A stretch of DNA of 64,000 nucleotides. Source: Sinosporangium siamense (GTDB lineage Bacteria > Actinomycetota > Actinomycetes > Streptosporangiales > Streptosporangiaceae). Of this stretch, positions 51,541 through 60,913 are shown in pieces; position 1 is the stretch's first letter; each line of letters starts with the position of its first letter. A program made the translations under genes and the position numbers. The notes beneath the pieces are model-generated. The model was not told the origin of the DNA. It did no database searches and worked only from the letters and a program-made list of their open reading frames with translations. Location of the stretch: positions 1-64,000 of the forward strand of contig NZ_BOOW01000054.1 in NCBI RefSeq assembly GCF_016863435.1, in the 5' to 3' direction.

Positions 51541-53004
51541 TCACCACTGGACCGCGACGTACTGTTCCTCCATGTAGTCGAGCAGCCCCTCGTGGCCGCC
51601 CTCGCGGCCGAGGCCGCTCTGCTTCACCCCTCCGAACGGCGCCGCCGGATCGCTGACCAGGCCCCGGTTGAGCGCGACCATGCCCGACTCGATCTGCTCG
51701 CTCACACGCAGCCCCCGAGCCAGGTCGCCGGTGTAGACGTAGGCGGCGAGCCCGTACTCGGTGGCGTTGGCGAGCCGGATCGCCTCGGCCTCGTCGTCGA
51801 ACGCGACGATGGGGGCCACCGGGCCGAAGATCTCCTCGTTCAGGATGGCCGCGCCCGGATGGACGTCCGCCAGCACGGTCGGGGTGTAGTAGAAGCCCGC
51901 CCGGTCCGGCCTGCCACCCCCGGTGAGCACGGTCGCGCCCTCGGCGACGGCGCCGCGCACCAGTTCGTCGACCTTGTCGGCCGCCTCCCGGTTGACCAGC
52001 GGCCCGACCTCGGTGTCCTCGGCCTCGGGGGGACCGACCACCAGCGCCGCCATCCGCTCCGCCAGCCGCCTGCCGAACTCGGCGGCGACCGGCGACTCGA
52101 CGTAGAACCGGTTGGCGGCGGTGCACGCCTCCCCCGCGTTGCGCATCTTCGCCACCATAGCGCCGTCGACCGCCGCGTCGAGGTCGGCGTCGGCGAACAC
52201 GATGAACGGCGCGTTCCCGCCGAGCTCCATCGAGGTGTTGATCACCTGGTCCGCGGCCTCGCGCAGCAGCGCGCGGCCGACCTCGGTCGATCCGGTGAAC
52301 GACAGCTTGCGCACCCGGGGATCGTGCAGCATCGCCGAGACCACCGCGCCGGAGCGGCGGCTGGGCAGGACGCTTACCACCCCGTCGGGCACGCCCGCGG
52401 CCTCAAGGATCTGTGCGATGGCCAGCGCGGTGAGCGGCGTGTCGCTGGCCGGCTTGAGGATCACGGTGCAGCCCGCCGCGAGCGCCGGGCCGATCTTCCT
52501 GGTGGCCATCGCGGCGGGGAAGTTCCACGGGGTGACCAGCACGCAGATGCCGACCGGCTTGCGCTGCACCAGGATCCGGTTCGTGCCTCCGGGGGCCGTG
52601 GTCACGGTGCCGGCCCCTCGTACGGCCTCCTCGGAGTACCAGCGGAAGAACTCCGCGGCGTAGGCCACCTCGCCCAGCGCGTCCGCCCGGGACTTGCCGT
52701 TCTCCAGCGAGATCAGCCAGGCGAGGTCGGCCGCGCGCTCGACCATCAGCTCGAACGCCGTGCGCAGGATCTCCGCCCGCTGCCGGGGTGGCGTCGCCGC
52801 CCACGAGGCCGCCGCGCGTTCCGCCGCGTCGACGGCGGCGATCGCATCTTCTACGCCGCCGTCCGCCACCGAGGCGATCACCTCGCCGGTCGAGGGGTCC
52901 ACCACGGGGAAGCGGGCGCCGCCTGCGGCCGGGACCGCCTTGCCGCCGAGGTAGAGGTCGGTGAGCAGGTCGCGGCCGGCTGTCAGGGTGTTGTTGTCCG
53001 CCAT
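51541..53004 (-). CDS. Succinate-semialdehyde-type aldehyde dehydrogenase
   Basis: The 487-residue protein resembles GabD-type dehydrogenases. It shows PWNFPAAMATRKIGPALAAG (oxyanion Asn), SMELGGNAPFIVF (Glu), and the Cys in NAGEACTAANRFYV; FGGVKQSGLGREGG is the typical end signature. ATG at 53004 follows AAAGGAGG. It could oxidise a semialdehyde formed by the nearby 3-hydroxyacid dehydrogenase. The VOC gene begins 130 bp downstream in the same direction. Confidence 0.93.
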   Translation of the reverse strand: MADNNTLTAGRDLLTDLYLGGKAVPAAGGARFPVVDPSTGEVIASVADGGVEDAIAAVDAAERAAASWAATPPRQRAEILRTAFELMVERAADLAWLISLENGKSRADALGEVAYAAEFFRWYSEEAVRGAGTVTTAPGGTNRILVQRKPVGICVLVTPWNFPAAMATRKIGPALAAGCTVILKPASDTPLTALAIAQILEAAGVPDGVVSVLPSRRSGAVVSAMLHDPRVRKLSFTGSTEVGRALLREAADQVINTSMELGGNAPFIVFADADLDAAVDGAMVAKMRNAGEACTAANRFYVESPVAAEFGRRLAERMAALVVGPPEAEDTEVGPLVNREAADKVDELVRGAVAEGATVLTGGGRPDRAGFYYTPTVLADVHPGAAILNEEIFGPVAPIVAFDDEAEAIRLANATEYGLAAYVYTGDLARGLRVSEQIESGMVALNRGLVSDPAAPFGGVKQSGLGREGGHEGLLDYMEEQYVAVQW

Positions 53005-53038
53005 GGCTTCCTCCTTTCTTTCACGGTGCGGAGCGGGC

Positions 53039-54280
53039 TCAGTAGGGATTGGCGACGACGAGGTCACGGGCGGGGAAAAGGGTGAGCACGCGAGGGCCGT
53101 CCTCGGTGACGACGACCTCCTCCTCGATCCGGGCGGCGGAGAAGCCGTCGGAGGCGGGGCAGTAGGTCTCCAGCGCGAACACCATGCCGGCCTGCAGCTC
53201 GACCGGTTCCCGCATGCTGTTGAGCCGCGAGATGATCGGCCGTTCGTGCAGGCCGAGCCCGAGGCCGTGGCCGAACTGGAGGCCGAAGGCGGCCAGCTCG
53301 TTCTCGAAGCCGAACTCGGTGGCCGCCGGCCACACGGCGGCCACGTCGGCGGTGCTCGCGCCCACCTTGACGGCGTCGATCGAGGCGTCCATCCACTCCC
53401 GGGCCCGGGTGTAGGCGTCGCGCTGGGACGGCGTCGCGCTGCCCACGCCGAACGTCCGGTAGTAGCAGGTCCTGTAGCCGTTGAAGGAGTGAATGATGTC
53501 GAAGAACGCCTGGTCGCCCGGCCTGATCAACCGGTCGGAGAAGTTGTGCGGGTGCGGGTTGCACCGCTCGCCGCTGACGGCGTTGATCGCCTCGACCTGG
53601 TCGGAGCCCATCTCGTACAGGCGTTTGCTCGCGAGCGCGACGATCTCGTTCTCCCTGATCCCCGGCTTGAGCGCCTCCAGGATGTCCTGGTAGACGCCGT
53701 CGACCATCGCCGCCGCCTGGGTGAGCAGCATGATCTCGTCGTTCGACTTGATCTGCCTGGCGTCGAGCATGGCCTGCTGGGCGTCCACCACCGTCAGCCC
53801 CTGGCGCTGCATCTCGAAGAGGAACGGCGGTTCGACGACGTCCACGCCCACGGGGGCGTCCGCGACCCCCGTGTCCTCAAGCAGGCCCTTGATCTGGCGT
53901 ACGGCGTCCCGCATGAGGCCGGCGGTGGGGGCGATGGCGCCCCTCAGGCCGAGCATTCCGGCGTGGCAGTTGTCCGGGTCGAGCCATGGGCTGTACAGCC
54001 TGTGGTGGCGGGCCGCGGACCCGAAGTCCCACAGCATCGGCTCGCCGCCCCTGGTGAGCAGGGCGTACCTGGTCATCTTGTCGCCGAGTGCGCCGCCGAT
54101 CCAGGTCTGGGTGGTGTAGCGGATGTTGTAGAAGTCGAACAGCAGGAAGGCCCCGCACTCGCTCGCCTCAAGCGAGGCTTGCGCCCGCTCCAGCCGGTAG
54201 CTCCGCAGCCGGTCGAAGTCGACGCGCTGCTCGTAGTCGACCCCCATGTGCCCCGGCGCGGGCAGCGGTGCCCCGCTCAT
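53039..54280 (-). CDS. M24-family (creatinase/Xaa-Pro peptidase-like) enzyme with altered metal site
   Basis: The 413-residue protein has the creatinase N-terminal domain and a pita-bread M24 domain. The first metal Asp is Asp261 (FFDIIHSF), but the second, normally in SDITRT, is Cys272 in TCYYRT. The His (FGHGLGLGLHE), Glu371 (FALETY) and Glu386 (RIEEE) are kept. Loss of one ligand suggests a mono- or non-metal mechanism, as in creatinase or the DMSP-lyase branch, rather than a normal dipeptidase. Its start overlaps the upstream dehydrogenase stop (ATGA). Confidence 0.85.
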   Translation of the reverse strand: MSGAPLPAPGHMGVDYEQRVDFDRLRSYRLERAQASLEASECGAFLLFDFYNIRYTTQTWIGGALGDKMTRYALLTRGGEPMLWDFGSAARHHRLYSPWLDPDNCHAGMLGLRGAIAPTAGLMRDAVRQIKGLLEDTGVADAPVGVDVVEPPFLFEMQRQGLTVVDAQQAMLDARQIKSNDEIMLLTQAAAMVDGVYQDILEALKPGIRENEIVALASKRLYEMGSDQVEAINAVSGERCNPHPHNFSDRLIRPGDQAFFDIIHSFNGYRTCYYRTFGVGSATPSQRDAYTRAREWMDASIDAVKVGASTADVAAVWPAATEFGFENELAAFGLQFGHGLGLGLHERPIISRLNSMREPVELQAGMVFALETYCPASDGFSAARIEEEVVVTEDGPRVLTLFPARDLVVANPY

Positions 54281-55239
54281 GACCGCGCCGCCTCGTCGGC
54301 GGCTCCGAGGCCGTCGTCCACGGACACGTCCTCCGGCTTGAGGGTGATCCCGGAGGCGGCGGCCTGCAGGTCGAGCAGGATCGCGAAGTCCTCCTCCACC
54401 CGGCCGCTGCCGACACTGGCCTGGACGAGCTGCGCGGTGGCCGCGGTGACCGGCATGGGCACGTCGAGCTTGCGGGCCGCGGCGAGCCCGAGGTCGAAGT
54501 CCTTGCGGAGCAGGATCGGGGTGAAGGTCGGCGTGTAGTCGAGGTTGACGAACGCGGGCGACTTGTAGCGGGTGAAGACCGAGCCCATGACGCTGTCGTT
54601 CAGGAAGGACAGGAAGGCGTTGCGGGAGACCCCGCCCTTCTCGGCCAGCACGGTGATCTCGGCCATCGTCTGGGTAACGACGCCGAGCATCAGGTTGTGC
54701 GCGATCTTCACCAGCCGCGCGATGTCGCCCTCGCCGACGTAGGTGACCGACGCGCCGATGTGCCCGAGCAGGTGCGCGACCTTGGCATATGTCTCCTCCG
54801 GGCCTGAGACCACGATGCTGAGCGCACCGGCCCGGACGACCTTGCCGTTGCCGCTGACGGGCGCGGCGAGGAAGTCGACGCCGCGTTCCGCGCACTGCCG
54901 CCGCAGCGCCTCGGAGGCGTCGGTGGAGACCGTCGAGCAGTCGACGACGACGGCGGGGCACCGCTCGCCGGCGAGCAGGCCGCCCTCGCCCAGGAGCACG
55001 CGCTCCAGGTCCTCGGAGGTGGAAACCATCGTGAACACCACGTCCCGGTCGCGCAGACCGGCGATGGTCTCGCTCACGGTGGCGCCGAACTTCTTGAGCG
55101 GCGCGGCCTTGGCGGCCGTGCGGTTCCACACGGCCAGGTCCACCCCCGCCTTCGCCAGGCGCTCGGCCATCGCTGCGCCCATGCGGCCGGCGCCGATCCA
55201 GCCGACTCTGGGAGCTGCTCCGGTAGTCGTCTCGGTCAT
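54277..55239 (-). CDS. 3-Hydroxyisobutyrate-dehydrogenase-like beta-hydroxyacid dehydrogenase
   Basis: The 320-residue protein has the N-terminal Rossmann motif WIGAGRMGAAMAERL, VWNRTAAK, DCSTVSTDAS, APVSGNGKVVRAG and the catalytic Lys in KIAHNLMLG. These define the beta-hydroxyacid dehydrogenase family, which oxidises 3-hydroxy acids to semialdehydes or reduces tartronate semialdehyde. It is the first gene of the stretch from 55.2 to 47.4 kb and has a LacI-type operator 16 bp upstream. The aldehyde dehydrogenase two genes on could take its product. Confidence 0.9.
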   Translation of the reverse strand: MTETTTGAAPRVGWIGAGRMGAAMAERLAKAGVDLAVWNRTAAKAAPLKKFGATVSETIAGLRDRDVVFTMVSTSEDLERVLLGEGGLLAGERCPAVVVDCSTVSTDASEALRRQCAERGVDFLAAPVSGNGKVVRAGALSIVVSGPEETYAKVAHLLGHIGASVTYVGEGDIARLVKIAHNLMLGVVTQTMAEITVLAEKGGVSRNAFLSFLNDSVMGSVFTRYKSPAFVNLDYTPTFTPILLRKDFDLGLAAARKLDVPMPVTAATAQLVQASVGSGRVEEDFAILLDLQAAASGITLKPEDVSVDDGLGAADEAARS

Positions 55240-55254
55240 CGTCGTTCCATTCTA

Positions 55255-55268
55255 TGCAATCGTTTGCC
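55255..55268. promoter_or_regulatory. Putative LacI operator L3 (before the hydroxyacid dehydrogenase)
   Basis: TGCAATCGTTTGCC between the amidohydrolase end and the dehydrogenase start, best match to the four-site consensus. Confidence 0.6.
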
Positions 55269-55306
55269 AACTAATACGTGAAAAGAATGCTGTTCTTCGC
55301 CGGTGG

Positions 55307-57100
55307 TCACCCGGCGAGCGGGACCCACTCCCGGATGCCGCCGCGCGCGACCCTGACCAGCCCGTATTCGGTCATCTTGAGCCCGGGGATGCTCGCCGCC
55401 AGGCAGGCGAACCCGGCGCTCGGCACCAGGCCGGGCAGCGGCGAGCCGAGCTCGTCCCTGATGGCCTCCGCGACGCTCCGGGAGCTCGCGAGCGTCTGGG
55501 CAAGGGGCGCGTGCGAGACGATGCCGAAGGTCGGCAACGCCACCTCGGCCCGGACCTCGCCGTCACGGACCACCACGATCCCGCCCTTCAGCTCGGCGCA
55601 GCGGTTGGCCGCGAGCGCCATGTCCTCGTCGTCCACCCCCACCACCATGAGGTTCATGACCCCGGCGTTGATCGTCGCCGCGACCGCGCCTCGCCGTACG
55701 CCCAGCCCGCCGATCAGCGCCGTCGCGAGACGGCCCGACGCCTCGTGCCGGTCCACGACGGCGATCTTGGCGATGTCCCGGTCCTCGTCCGCCACCGGCC
55801 CGCCGTCGCGGACCGGCAGGTCGAGCAACTGCTCCGCCGTACGGAGCGACCCGGGGGTTATCCCGATCACCCTGAGGGCCTGAGTTCCGTCCGCCACCGG
55901 CAGCCGGAAGTCGTCCCCTGTGAGGGTGCGGCCCACCCGCACCATGTCGTTCCACTCGGCCGGATAGTCCTCAACCCTGCTGGGCAGCAGGTACCTGCCG
56001 TTCTCCGCGCACAGCCGGCCACGGCTGAGCGTGCGCACGACCCGGAAAGAGGCCAGGTCCTCGACCAGCGCGAGCGAGGCCAGACGGCCGGGCAGCACCG
56101 CGCCGTAGTCCCGCTCCAGGCCCATGGACCGGGCCGCGTTCAGCGTCACCATGCGGACGGCGTCCACCGGCGCGACCCCGTTGCGGACCAGCATGCGCAG
56201 CTTGTGGTCCTGGTGCCCGAGCTCGGCGAGGCTGTGCAGCTCCTGCTCGTCACTGCACGCGCTGAACATCGAGGGGTCGGCGCCGAACTCGGTGATGGCG
56301 GGCAGGACGTTGAGCAGGTCCTGGGTCGAGGAGCCCTCACGCAGCTGGACGACCACGCCGAGCCGTACACGCTCAAGTGCCTCTTCAACCGTGGTGACCT
56401 CGTGGTCGGAGGCCACGCCCTGCGCCACCGCGGCCTGTACGGCAGGACCGGACAGCCCCTCCATGTGCCCGCCGATCACCCGGCCGCGCTGGATCGCCTC
56501 GGCCCACACCCCGGCCAGCCCGGGGACAGGCAACCGGCTCGCGTCGTCGTTCCACTCACGCAGCTCGACGCACTGCTCGTGCTCGACCAGCGCCCGCAGG
56601 TCCTCGATCGAGAACCGGTTCAGGCAGCCGAACTCGCCGAACCCGAGCGCGCCGGCGAAGAAGGGCGAGAGCAGGGCGTCCAGGCCCGTGCCAGCTCCCC
56701 TTTCCAGCTGCGCCTCCACCGCGCGGTGGCCCGCGATGTAGGCGGACTCAGAGAAGCAGCTGCTCAGCGCGACCGTTCCCATGGGCACGAGCAGCTCGGC
56801 CAGCCGCTCGACGGTCACCTGCGAGAAGCCCACGTGGAAGTGCGGGTCGATGAACCCCGGCAGCACGAACACGCCCGTGGCGTCGATGCGCTCCGTGCCG
56901 TCGCCGACGCAGTGCCCGACGTCGCCGACCGCCGCGATCCTGGCTCCGGCGACCGCCACGTCGCCCCGGTAGATGCACCCGGTCAGGACGTCGACGACGC
57001 GGCCGCCGGTGATGACGAGATCGGCGGGCTCGCGGCCCGCGGCCACGTCGGCGGCGTGCCGCCGCCCGGCGGGCGAGCTCTCCGTTGCAGAGGAATCCAT
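55307..57100 (-). CDS. Adenine-deaminase-family amidohydrolase
   Basis: The 597-residue protein has the AdeC layout: a small beta domain (DLVITGGRVVDVLTG), HxH in FIDPHFHVGF, GGHMEGLSG, SDHEVTTVEEAL, CSDEQEL, and the long C-terminal domain (VGVDDEDMALAANRCAELKGG, GGIVVVRDG). Adenine deaminase makes hypoxanthine and ammonia, but this member sits in a catabolic locus with no purine genes and could act on another cyclic amine or amide. ATG at 57100 follows AGGTG. An in-frame ATG at 57166 overlapping the ABC stop is an alternative start. Confidence 0.82.
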   Translation of the reverse strand: MDSSATESSPAGRRHAADVAAGREPADLVITGGRVVDVLTGCIYRGDVAVAGARIAAVGDVGHCVGDGTERIDATGVFVLPGFIDPHFHVGFSQVTVERLAELLVPMGTVALSSCFSESAYIAGHRAVEAQLERGAGTGLDALLSPFFAGALGFGEFGCLNRFSIEDLRALVEHEQCVELREWNDDASRLPVPGLAGVWAEAIQRGRVIGGHMEGLSGPAVQAAVAQGVASDHEVTTVEEALERVRLGVVVQLREGSSTQDLLNVLPAITEFGADPSMFSACSDEQELHSLAELGHQDHKLRMLVRNGVAPVDAVRMVTLNAARSMGLERDYGAVLPGRLASLALVEDLASFRVVRTLSRGRLCAENGRYLLPSRVEDYPAEWNDMVRVGRTLTGDDFRLPVADGTQALRVIGITPGSLRTAEQLLDLPVRDGGPVADEDRDIAKIAVVDRHEASGRLATALIGGLGVRRGAVAATINAGVMNLMVVGVDDEDMALAANRCAELKGGIVVVRDGEVRAEVALPTFGIVSHAPLAQTLASSRSVAEAIRDELGSPLPGLVPSAGFACLAASIPGLKMTEYGLVRVARGGIREWVPLAG

Positions 57101-57162
57101 CGTGTTCACCTGCTTCTCGTTACGCGGTCGTCTGTCGCGGATGCCGGCGGCTTCGCTCACAC

Positions 57163-59739
57163 TCATGCGCTCGCGGCCCTCCTGAACAGGCGCCCGCCCC
57201 TGAAGCCGCAGAACAGCGCCGCGGCGACCAGCGTCAGGATGCCGAGCAGCCAGTGCCGCCAGGCCTCGTTCAGGTCCAGGAACGCGCTCACGTTGATCGT
57301 CACCTCGATCAGCACCGCGCCCAGGGCCGCGCTGAGGAAGGAGCCCCGGCCGCCGTAGATGCTGGCTCCGGCCAGGATGACCGCGGTGATGCTGCTGAAG
57401 GTGTACGTCAGCCCAGCGGTCGCGTCGCCGATGCCGTTCTGGCCCATCAGCACGATCGCGCCGAGGGCGGCGAACACCGAGCAGGCGCCATACCCGAGGA
57501 TGTGCGTCAGCGTGACCTTCGCGGCCAGCCGGTGCGCCGCGGGCTCGTCGGAGCCCACCGCGCGCAACTGCAACCCCCAGCGTGTGCGGCGCAGCACCCA
57601 TTCGGCGGCCACCGCGACGACGACCGCGGCGACGAACACCCACGGCACGAACCCGATCGTGGCGTGCAGCCCGGTGATGACGCTGTCGTGGATGAAGCCA
57701 CCGGGAAGGGGACGGAGCAGCAGCGACACGCCCTGCAGCACGATGAAGGCGACCAGCGTGGCGACCACCGGCGACATCCCGGCCAGCCGGATCATCGACC
57801 CGTTGAGCACGCCCACGAGCGCGGCGAGCACGACCATGGCGGCGATCGCGGTGACCGTGCCGGCGACGCTGCCCGAGGTGGCCAGGAACGACGCGACGAC
57901 GACCAGGAAGCCCGTCAACGGTCCGATCGACAGGTCGATCCCGCCCAGGACGACGGCGATCATCTGCCCCAGGGAGACGAAGATGAGCGCGCTCATCGTG
58001 TAGAGCAGGCCTTCGAAGTTCTGCGGGGTCAGCAACTGGTCGTTCCCCGCCGCGCCGAAGGCGACGAGCAGCAGGGCCGCGACCGCGAGCACGATGCCCG
58101 GGGCGTGGTCACCGCTCATCAGCCTCTTCGCCCACGGCACGGACGGCGACCGCCGCGAGGCGGGCGGGCCGGTCTCCGGCTCCGCCGCGGCGCCGACCGG
58201 CTTGCCGTACGGCGTCGCGGCGGCGCTGGACGGCGAGCCTTTCAGGATCGCCCCGGTGATCGCCTCCTCCGTCACCTCGGAGCCCTCCAGCTCGGCGCAC
58301 ACCCGCCCCCTCGAGAAGATCACCACCCGGTCGCAGAGGCCCTGCAGCTCGTGGGTGTCGGAGGAGACGACGAGCACGGCGTTGCCTTCGTCCGCCAGCC
58401 CGCGCAGGATCCGGTAGATCTCCAGGCGCGTCCCGACGTCCACGCCCTGGGTCGGCTCCTCCGCGATGAGCAGCCGCGGCCGGGCGAGCAGCGAGCGGGC
58501 CAGGACGACCTTCTGCTGGTTGCCGCCGGAGAGCGTGCCCGCGGGGGTCTCCAGCGACGGGGTCTTCACCGCGAGCGCGCCGACCTGCGCCGCCGTCACC
58601 GACCGCTCTTGGCTCCGCCGTACGAAACCTGCCTTCGCCCGGTCGGCGAGCGTGAGCACGGCGGCGTTCTCCCGCACCGACAGGGACTTGAAGAGCCCTT
58701 CGCGCGGCCGGTCGCCGGGAACATACACGATTCCGGCGTCGAGGGCGCGCCGGGGCGTGGCAGGCCGGACGGGCGCCCCCTGGATCCGGACCTCGCCGTC
58801 GAGGCGCTGCAACCCCGCGACGGCGCGGGCGAGGTCGTGGTGCCCGTTGCCCGGCATGCCGGCGAGACCGACCACCTCTCCCGGACGGATGCGCAGGTCG
58901 ATGTCGTGGAACCGGGGCCCGGAGACCGCGCGCAGGTCAAGGACCGGCGCCGCGCCTGGATCCGCACCGTCGCCGGTCGCCTTGCCGGGAAAGGTGGAGT
59001 CGATGGGACGGCCCACGATGAGGCGCAGCACGTCCTCCTCGGTCACGTCGGCCATGTTGAAGGTTCCGCGCGTCTCCCCGTCGCGGAGCACGGTGATCCG
59101 GTCGGCGATGCGCCGCACCTCGGGGAGGCGGTGTGAGATGTAGACGACGGCGGTGCCGGTGGCGGCGAAGCGGCGCACCTGCTCGAACAGCCGCTCCACG
59201 TCCTCGGCGACGAGGGCCTCGGTCGGCTCGTCGAGGATGAGCACGCGCGGCTCCATGGCCAGCGCCTTGGCGATCTCGACGAGCTGGCGGTCGGCGACCG
59301 AGAGGCCGGAGATCCGTTCGTGCAGGCCCACGTCCGCGCCGACGAGGTCCAGCCGCTCCCGCGCCCACGTCGCCGCCCGGCTCATCGGCGGCCGCCAGGC
59401 GGGCAGCATCGCGAACACCAGGTTCTCCATCACCGTCAGGTCGGGCAGCAGGGCGGGCTGCTGGTAGACGACGGCCAGGCCGAGTTCCTGCGCGGCCGAC
59501 GGCGACGGATGCCGCATGACCTGGTGACAGATCTCCACGGTGCCGGTGTCGGCGAGCAGCGACCCCGCGGCGATGGCCATCAGCGTCGACTTGCCCGCGC
59601 CGTTCTCCCCGACGATCGCGTGCACCTCGCCGGGGAGGACCTCGAGCTCGGCGGAGCGCAGGGCCACGACCCCGGGGTAGCGTTTCGTCACTCCGGTCAG
59701 GCGCAGTACGGGGCCGTTCACGGGACCGTCGCTTGTCAT
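57163..59739 (-). CDS. Fused sugar-type ABC ATPase (two nucleotide domains) and permease
   Basis: The 858-residue protein joins RbsA-like and RbsC-like parts that are normally separate. The first ATPase unit has Walker A GENGAGKST, LSVADRQLVEIAKAL and LILDEPTEAL; the second has a degenerate Walker A (GMPGNGHHDL) as usual in this family, plus LSGGNQQKVVLARSL and LIAEEPTQGVDVG. From about residue 550 a permease of eight to ten segments follows, with GGIDLSIGPLTGF. It would energise and partly form the importer fed by the binding protein encoded one base upstream. Confidence 0.92.
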   Translation of the reverse strand: MTSDGPVNGPVLRLTGVTKRYPGVVALRSAELEVLPGEVHAIVGENGAGKSTLMAIAAGSLLADTGTVEICHQVMRHPSPSAAQELGLAVVYQQPALLPDLTVMENLVFAMLPAWRPPMSRAATWARERLDLVGADVGLHERISGLSVADRQLVEIAKALAMEPRVLILDEPTEALVAEDVERLFEQVRRFAATGTAVVYISHRLPEVRRIADRITVLRDGETRGTFNMADVTEEDVLRLIVGRPIDSTFPGKATGDGADPGAAPVLDLRAVSGPRFHDIDLRIRPGEVVGLAGMPGNGHHDLARAVAGLQRLDGEVRIQGAPVRPATPRRALDAGIVYVPGDRPREGLFKSLSVRENAAVLTLADRAKAGFVRRSQERSVTAAQVGALAVKTPSLETPAGTLSGGNQQKVVLARSLLARPRLLIAEEPTQGVDVGTRLEIYRILRGLADEGNAVLVVSSDTHELQGLCDRVVIFSRGRVCAELEGSEVTEEAITGAILKGSPSSAAATPYGKPVGAAAEPETGPPASRRSPSVPWAKRLMSGDHAPGIVLAVAALLLVAFGAAGNDQLLTPQNFEGLLYTMSALIFVSLGQMIAVVLGGIDLSIGPLTGFLVVVASFLATSGSVAGTVTAIAAMVVLAALVGVLNGSMIRLAGMSPVVATLVAFIVLQGVSLLLRPLPGGFIHDSVITGLHATIGFVPWVFVAAVVVAVAAEWVLRRTRWGLQLRAVGSDEPAAHRLAAKVTLTHILGYGACSVFAALGAIVLMGQNGIGDATAGLTYTFSSITAVILAGASIYGGRGSFLSAALGAVLIEVTINVSAFLDLNEAWRHWLLGILTLVAAALFCGFRGGRLFRRAASA

Positions 59740-59740
59740 G

Positions 59741-60913
59741 TCATCCTCCGCTGGTGAACAACTGGGCGAGCTTGTCCGCGGGGAGTTGCGCGGACAGCGT
59801 GGCGTCCGGGGGCAGGCTCGGCTCGCACTTCGGCGCCAGATCGCTGCCCGCCGTCGAATCCTCCGTGAACGGGACCTCGATGACGGACGGCTCGTCGTTC
59901 GGCTTGCCGTTGGCCGCGGCCACGCCCTTGCGCAACGCGAGCCGGATGATCCACGTGTAGGAGGAGATCGTGCTCAGCTCGAAGTTCTCGTTCTTCGGCT
60001 TGTGCTCCTTGTACAGGCAGGCCAGCTCGTTGATGTCGCCCGCGCTCCACGGCACGAGCGGACGGCCGGCGTTCACGAACGCCCGGATCGCTCCCGCGGA
60101 GACCAGGCCCGAGTCGGCGATGACGCCGTCGATCTTCGCGTGCTTCGACAGCAGACCGGACATCACCTTCTGCGCCTGGGCCTGGTCCCAGTTCGTGTCG
60201 GTGGGACCGTCGCCGAGCAGCCTCATCCCCGGATGCCGGGCCAGCACCTGCTTGATGCCCTCGGCCTCACTCAGGCTCGCCGGGTTGCCCGGCGTGCCGC
60301 CGAGGAAGACGATGTCGCCTTTCCCGTCGAGCCGCTTGACCATCCATTCGGCCCACGCCCGGCCCATCGCCACGCCGTCGAAGGTCGGCGCGTCCACGTA
60401 GTCCACGCCGGGCGTGCCGCCCATGGTCCCCACGGCCCACGGCACGACCGCCACTCCGCGCTGCATGGCCCGGCGAAGGGTCGGCAGCAGCGCGTCGCCC
60501 GCGTCCGGCAGGGTGACGATCACATCGACGCCCTTGGCCACGGCCGCGTTGATCTCCGAGATCATCTTGGAGGGGTCGCCCTGCGCGTTGTGGTAGGTGA
60601 CCTTGGTGATGTTGGGACACTTGGCTGCCTCGTCCAGCAGCTCGGCGTGGGCGACCTTGCGCCAGGAGTTCTGCGCGCCGTCGATGTGCGCCACGGTGAT
60701 GGGCTTGTCGCCGCACACCTCCGCCATGGTCTTCAGCTCGGCCACGGTGCCGCGCTCGCCTGCCCTGACCTTGCCGACAGTGCCTGAGCCGCCGCCGTTC
60801 GTGCCGCCGGAGCCGTTCGTGCCGCAGGCGCTCAGCGTGAGCACCATGGCGGCCGCCGCGCATCCCAGCGCCCTGGTCTTTAAGGGGACGCGCCGTGTGG
60901 AAGTTCCGTTCAT
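59741..60913 (-). CDS. Sugar/nucleoside-type ABC substrate-binding lipoprotein
   Basis: The 390-residue protein has a lipoprotein signal with lipobox LSAC (Cys30), a Gly/Ser-rich spacer, and a periplasmic-binding fold of the RbsB/LsrB type (VDVIVTLPDAGDALLPTLRRA, NPASLSEAEGIKQVL, DGVIADSGLVSAGAIRAFV). ATG at 60913 immediately follows the permease frame's TAG stop, with AGGAGGG upstream. The unusually long C-terminal tail departs from classical sugar binders, and the ligand is unknown. Confidence 0.9.
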   Translation of the reverse strand: MNGTSTRRVPLKTRALGCAAAAMVLTLSACGTNGSGGTNGGGSGTVGKVRAGERGTVAELKTMAEVCGDKPITVAHIDGAQNSWRKVAHAELLDEAAKCPNITKVTYHNAQGDPSKMISEINAAVAKGVDVIVTLPDAGDALLPTLRRAMQRGVAVVPWAVGTMGGTPGVDYVDAPTFDGVAMGRAWAEWMVKRLDGKGDIVFLGGTPGNPASLSEAEGIKQVLARHPGMRLLGDGPTDTNWDQAQAQKVMSGLLSKHAKIDGVIADSGLVSAGAIRAFVNAGRPLVPWSAGDINELACLYKEHKPKNENFELSTISSYTWIIRLALRKGVAAANGKPNDEPSVIEVPFTEDSTAGSDLAPKCEPSLPPDATLSAQLPADKLAQLFTSGG

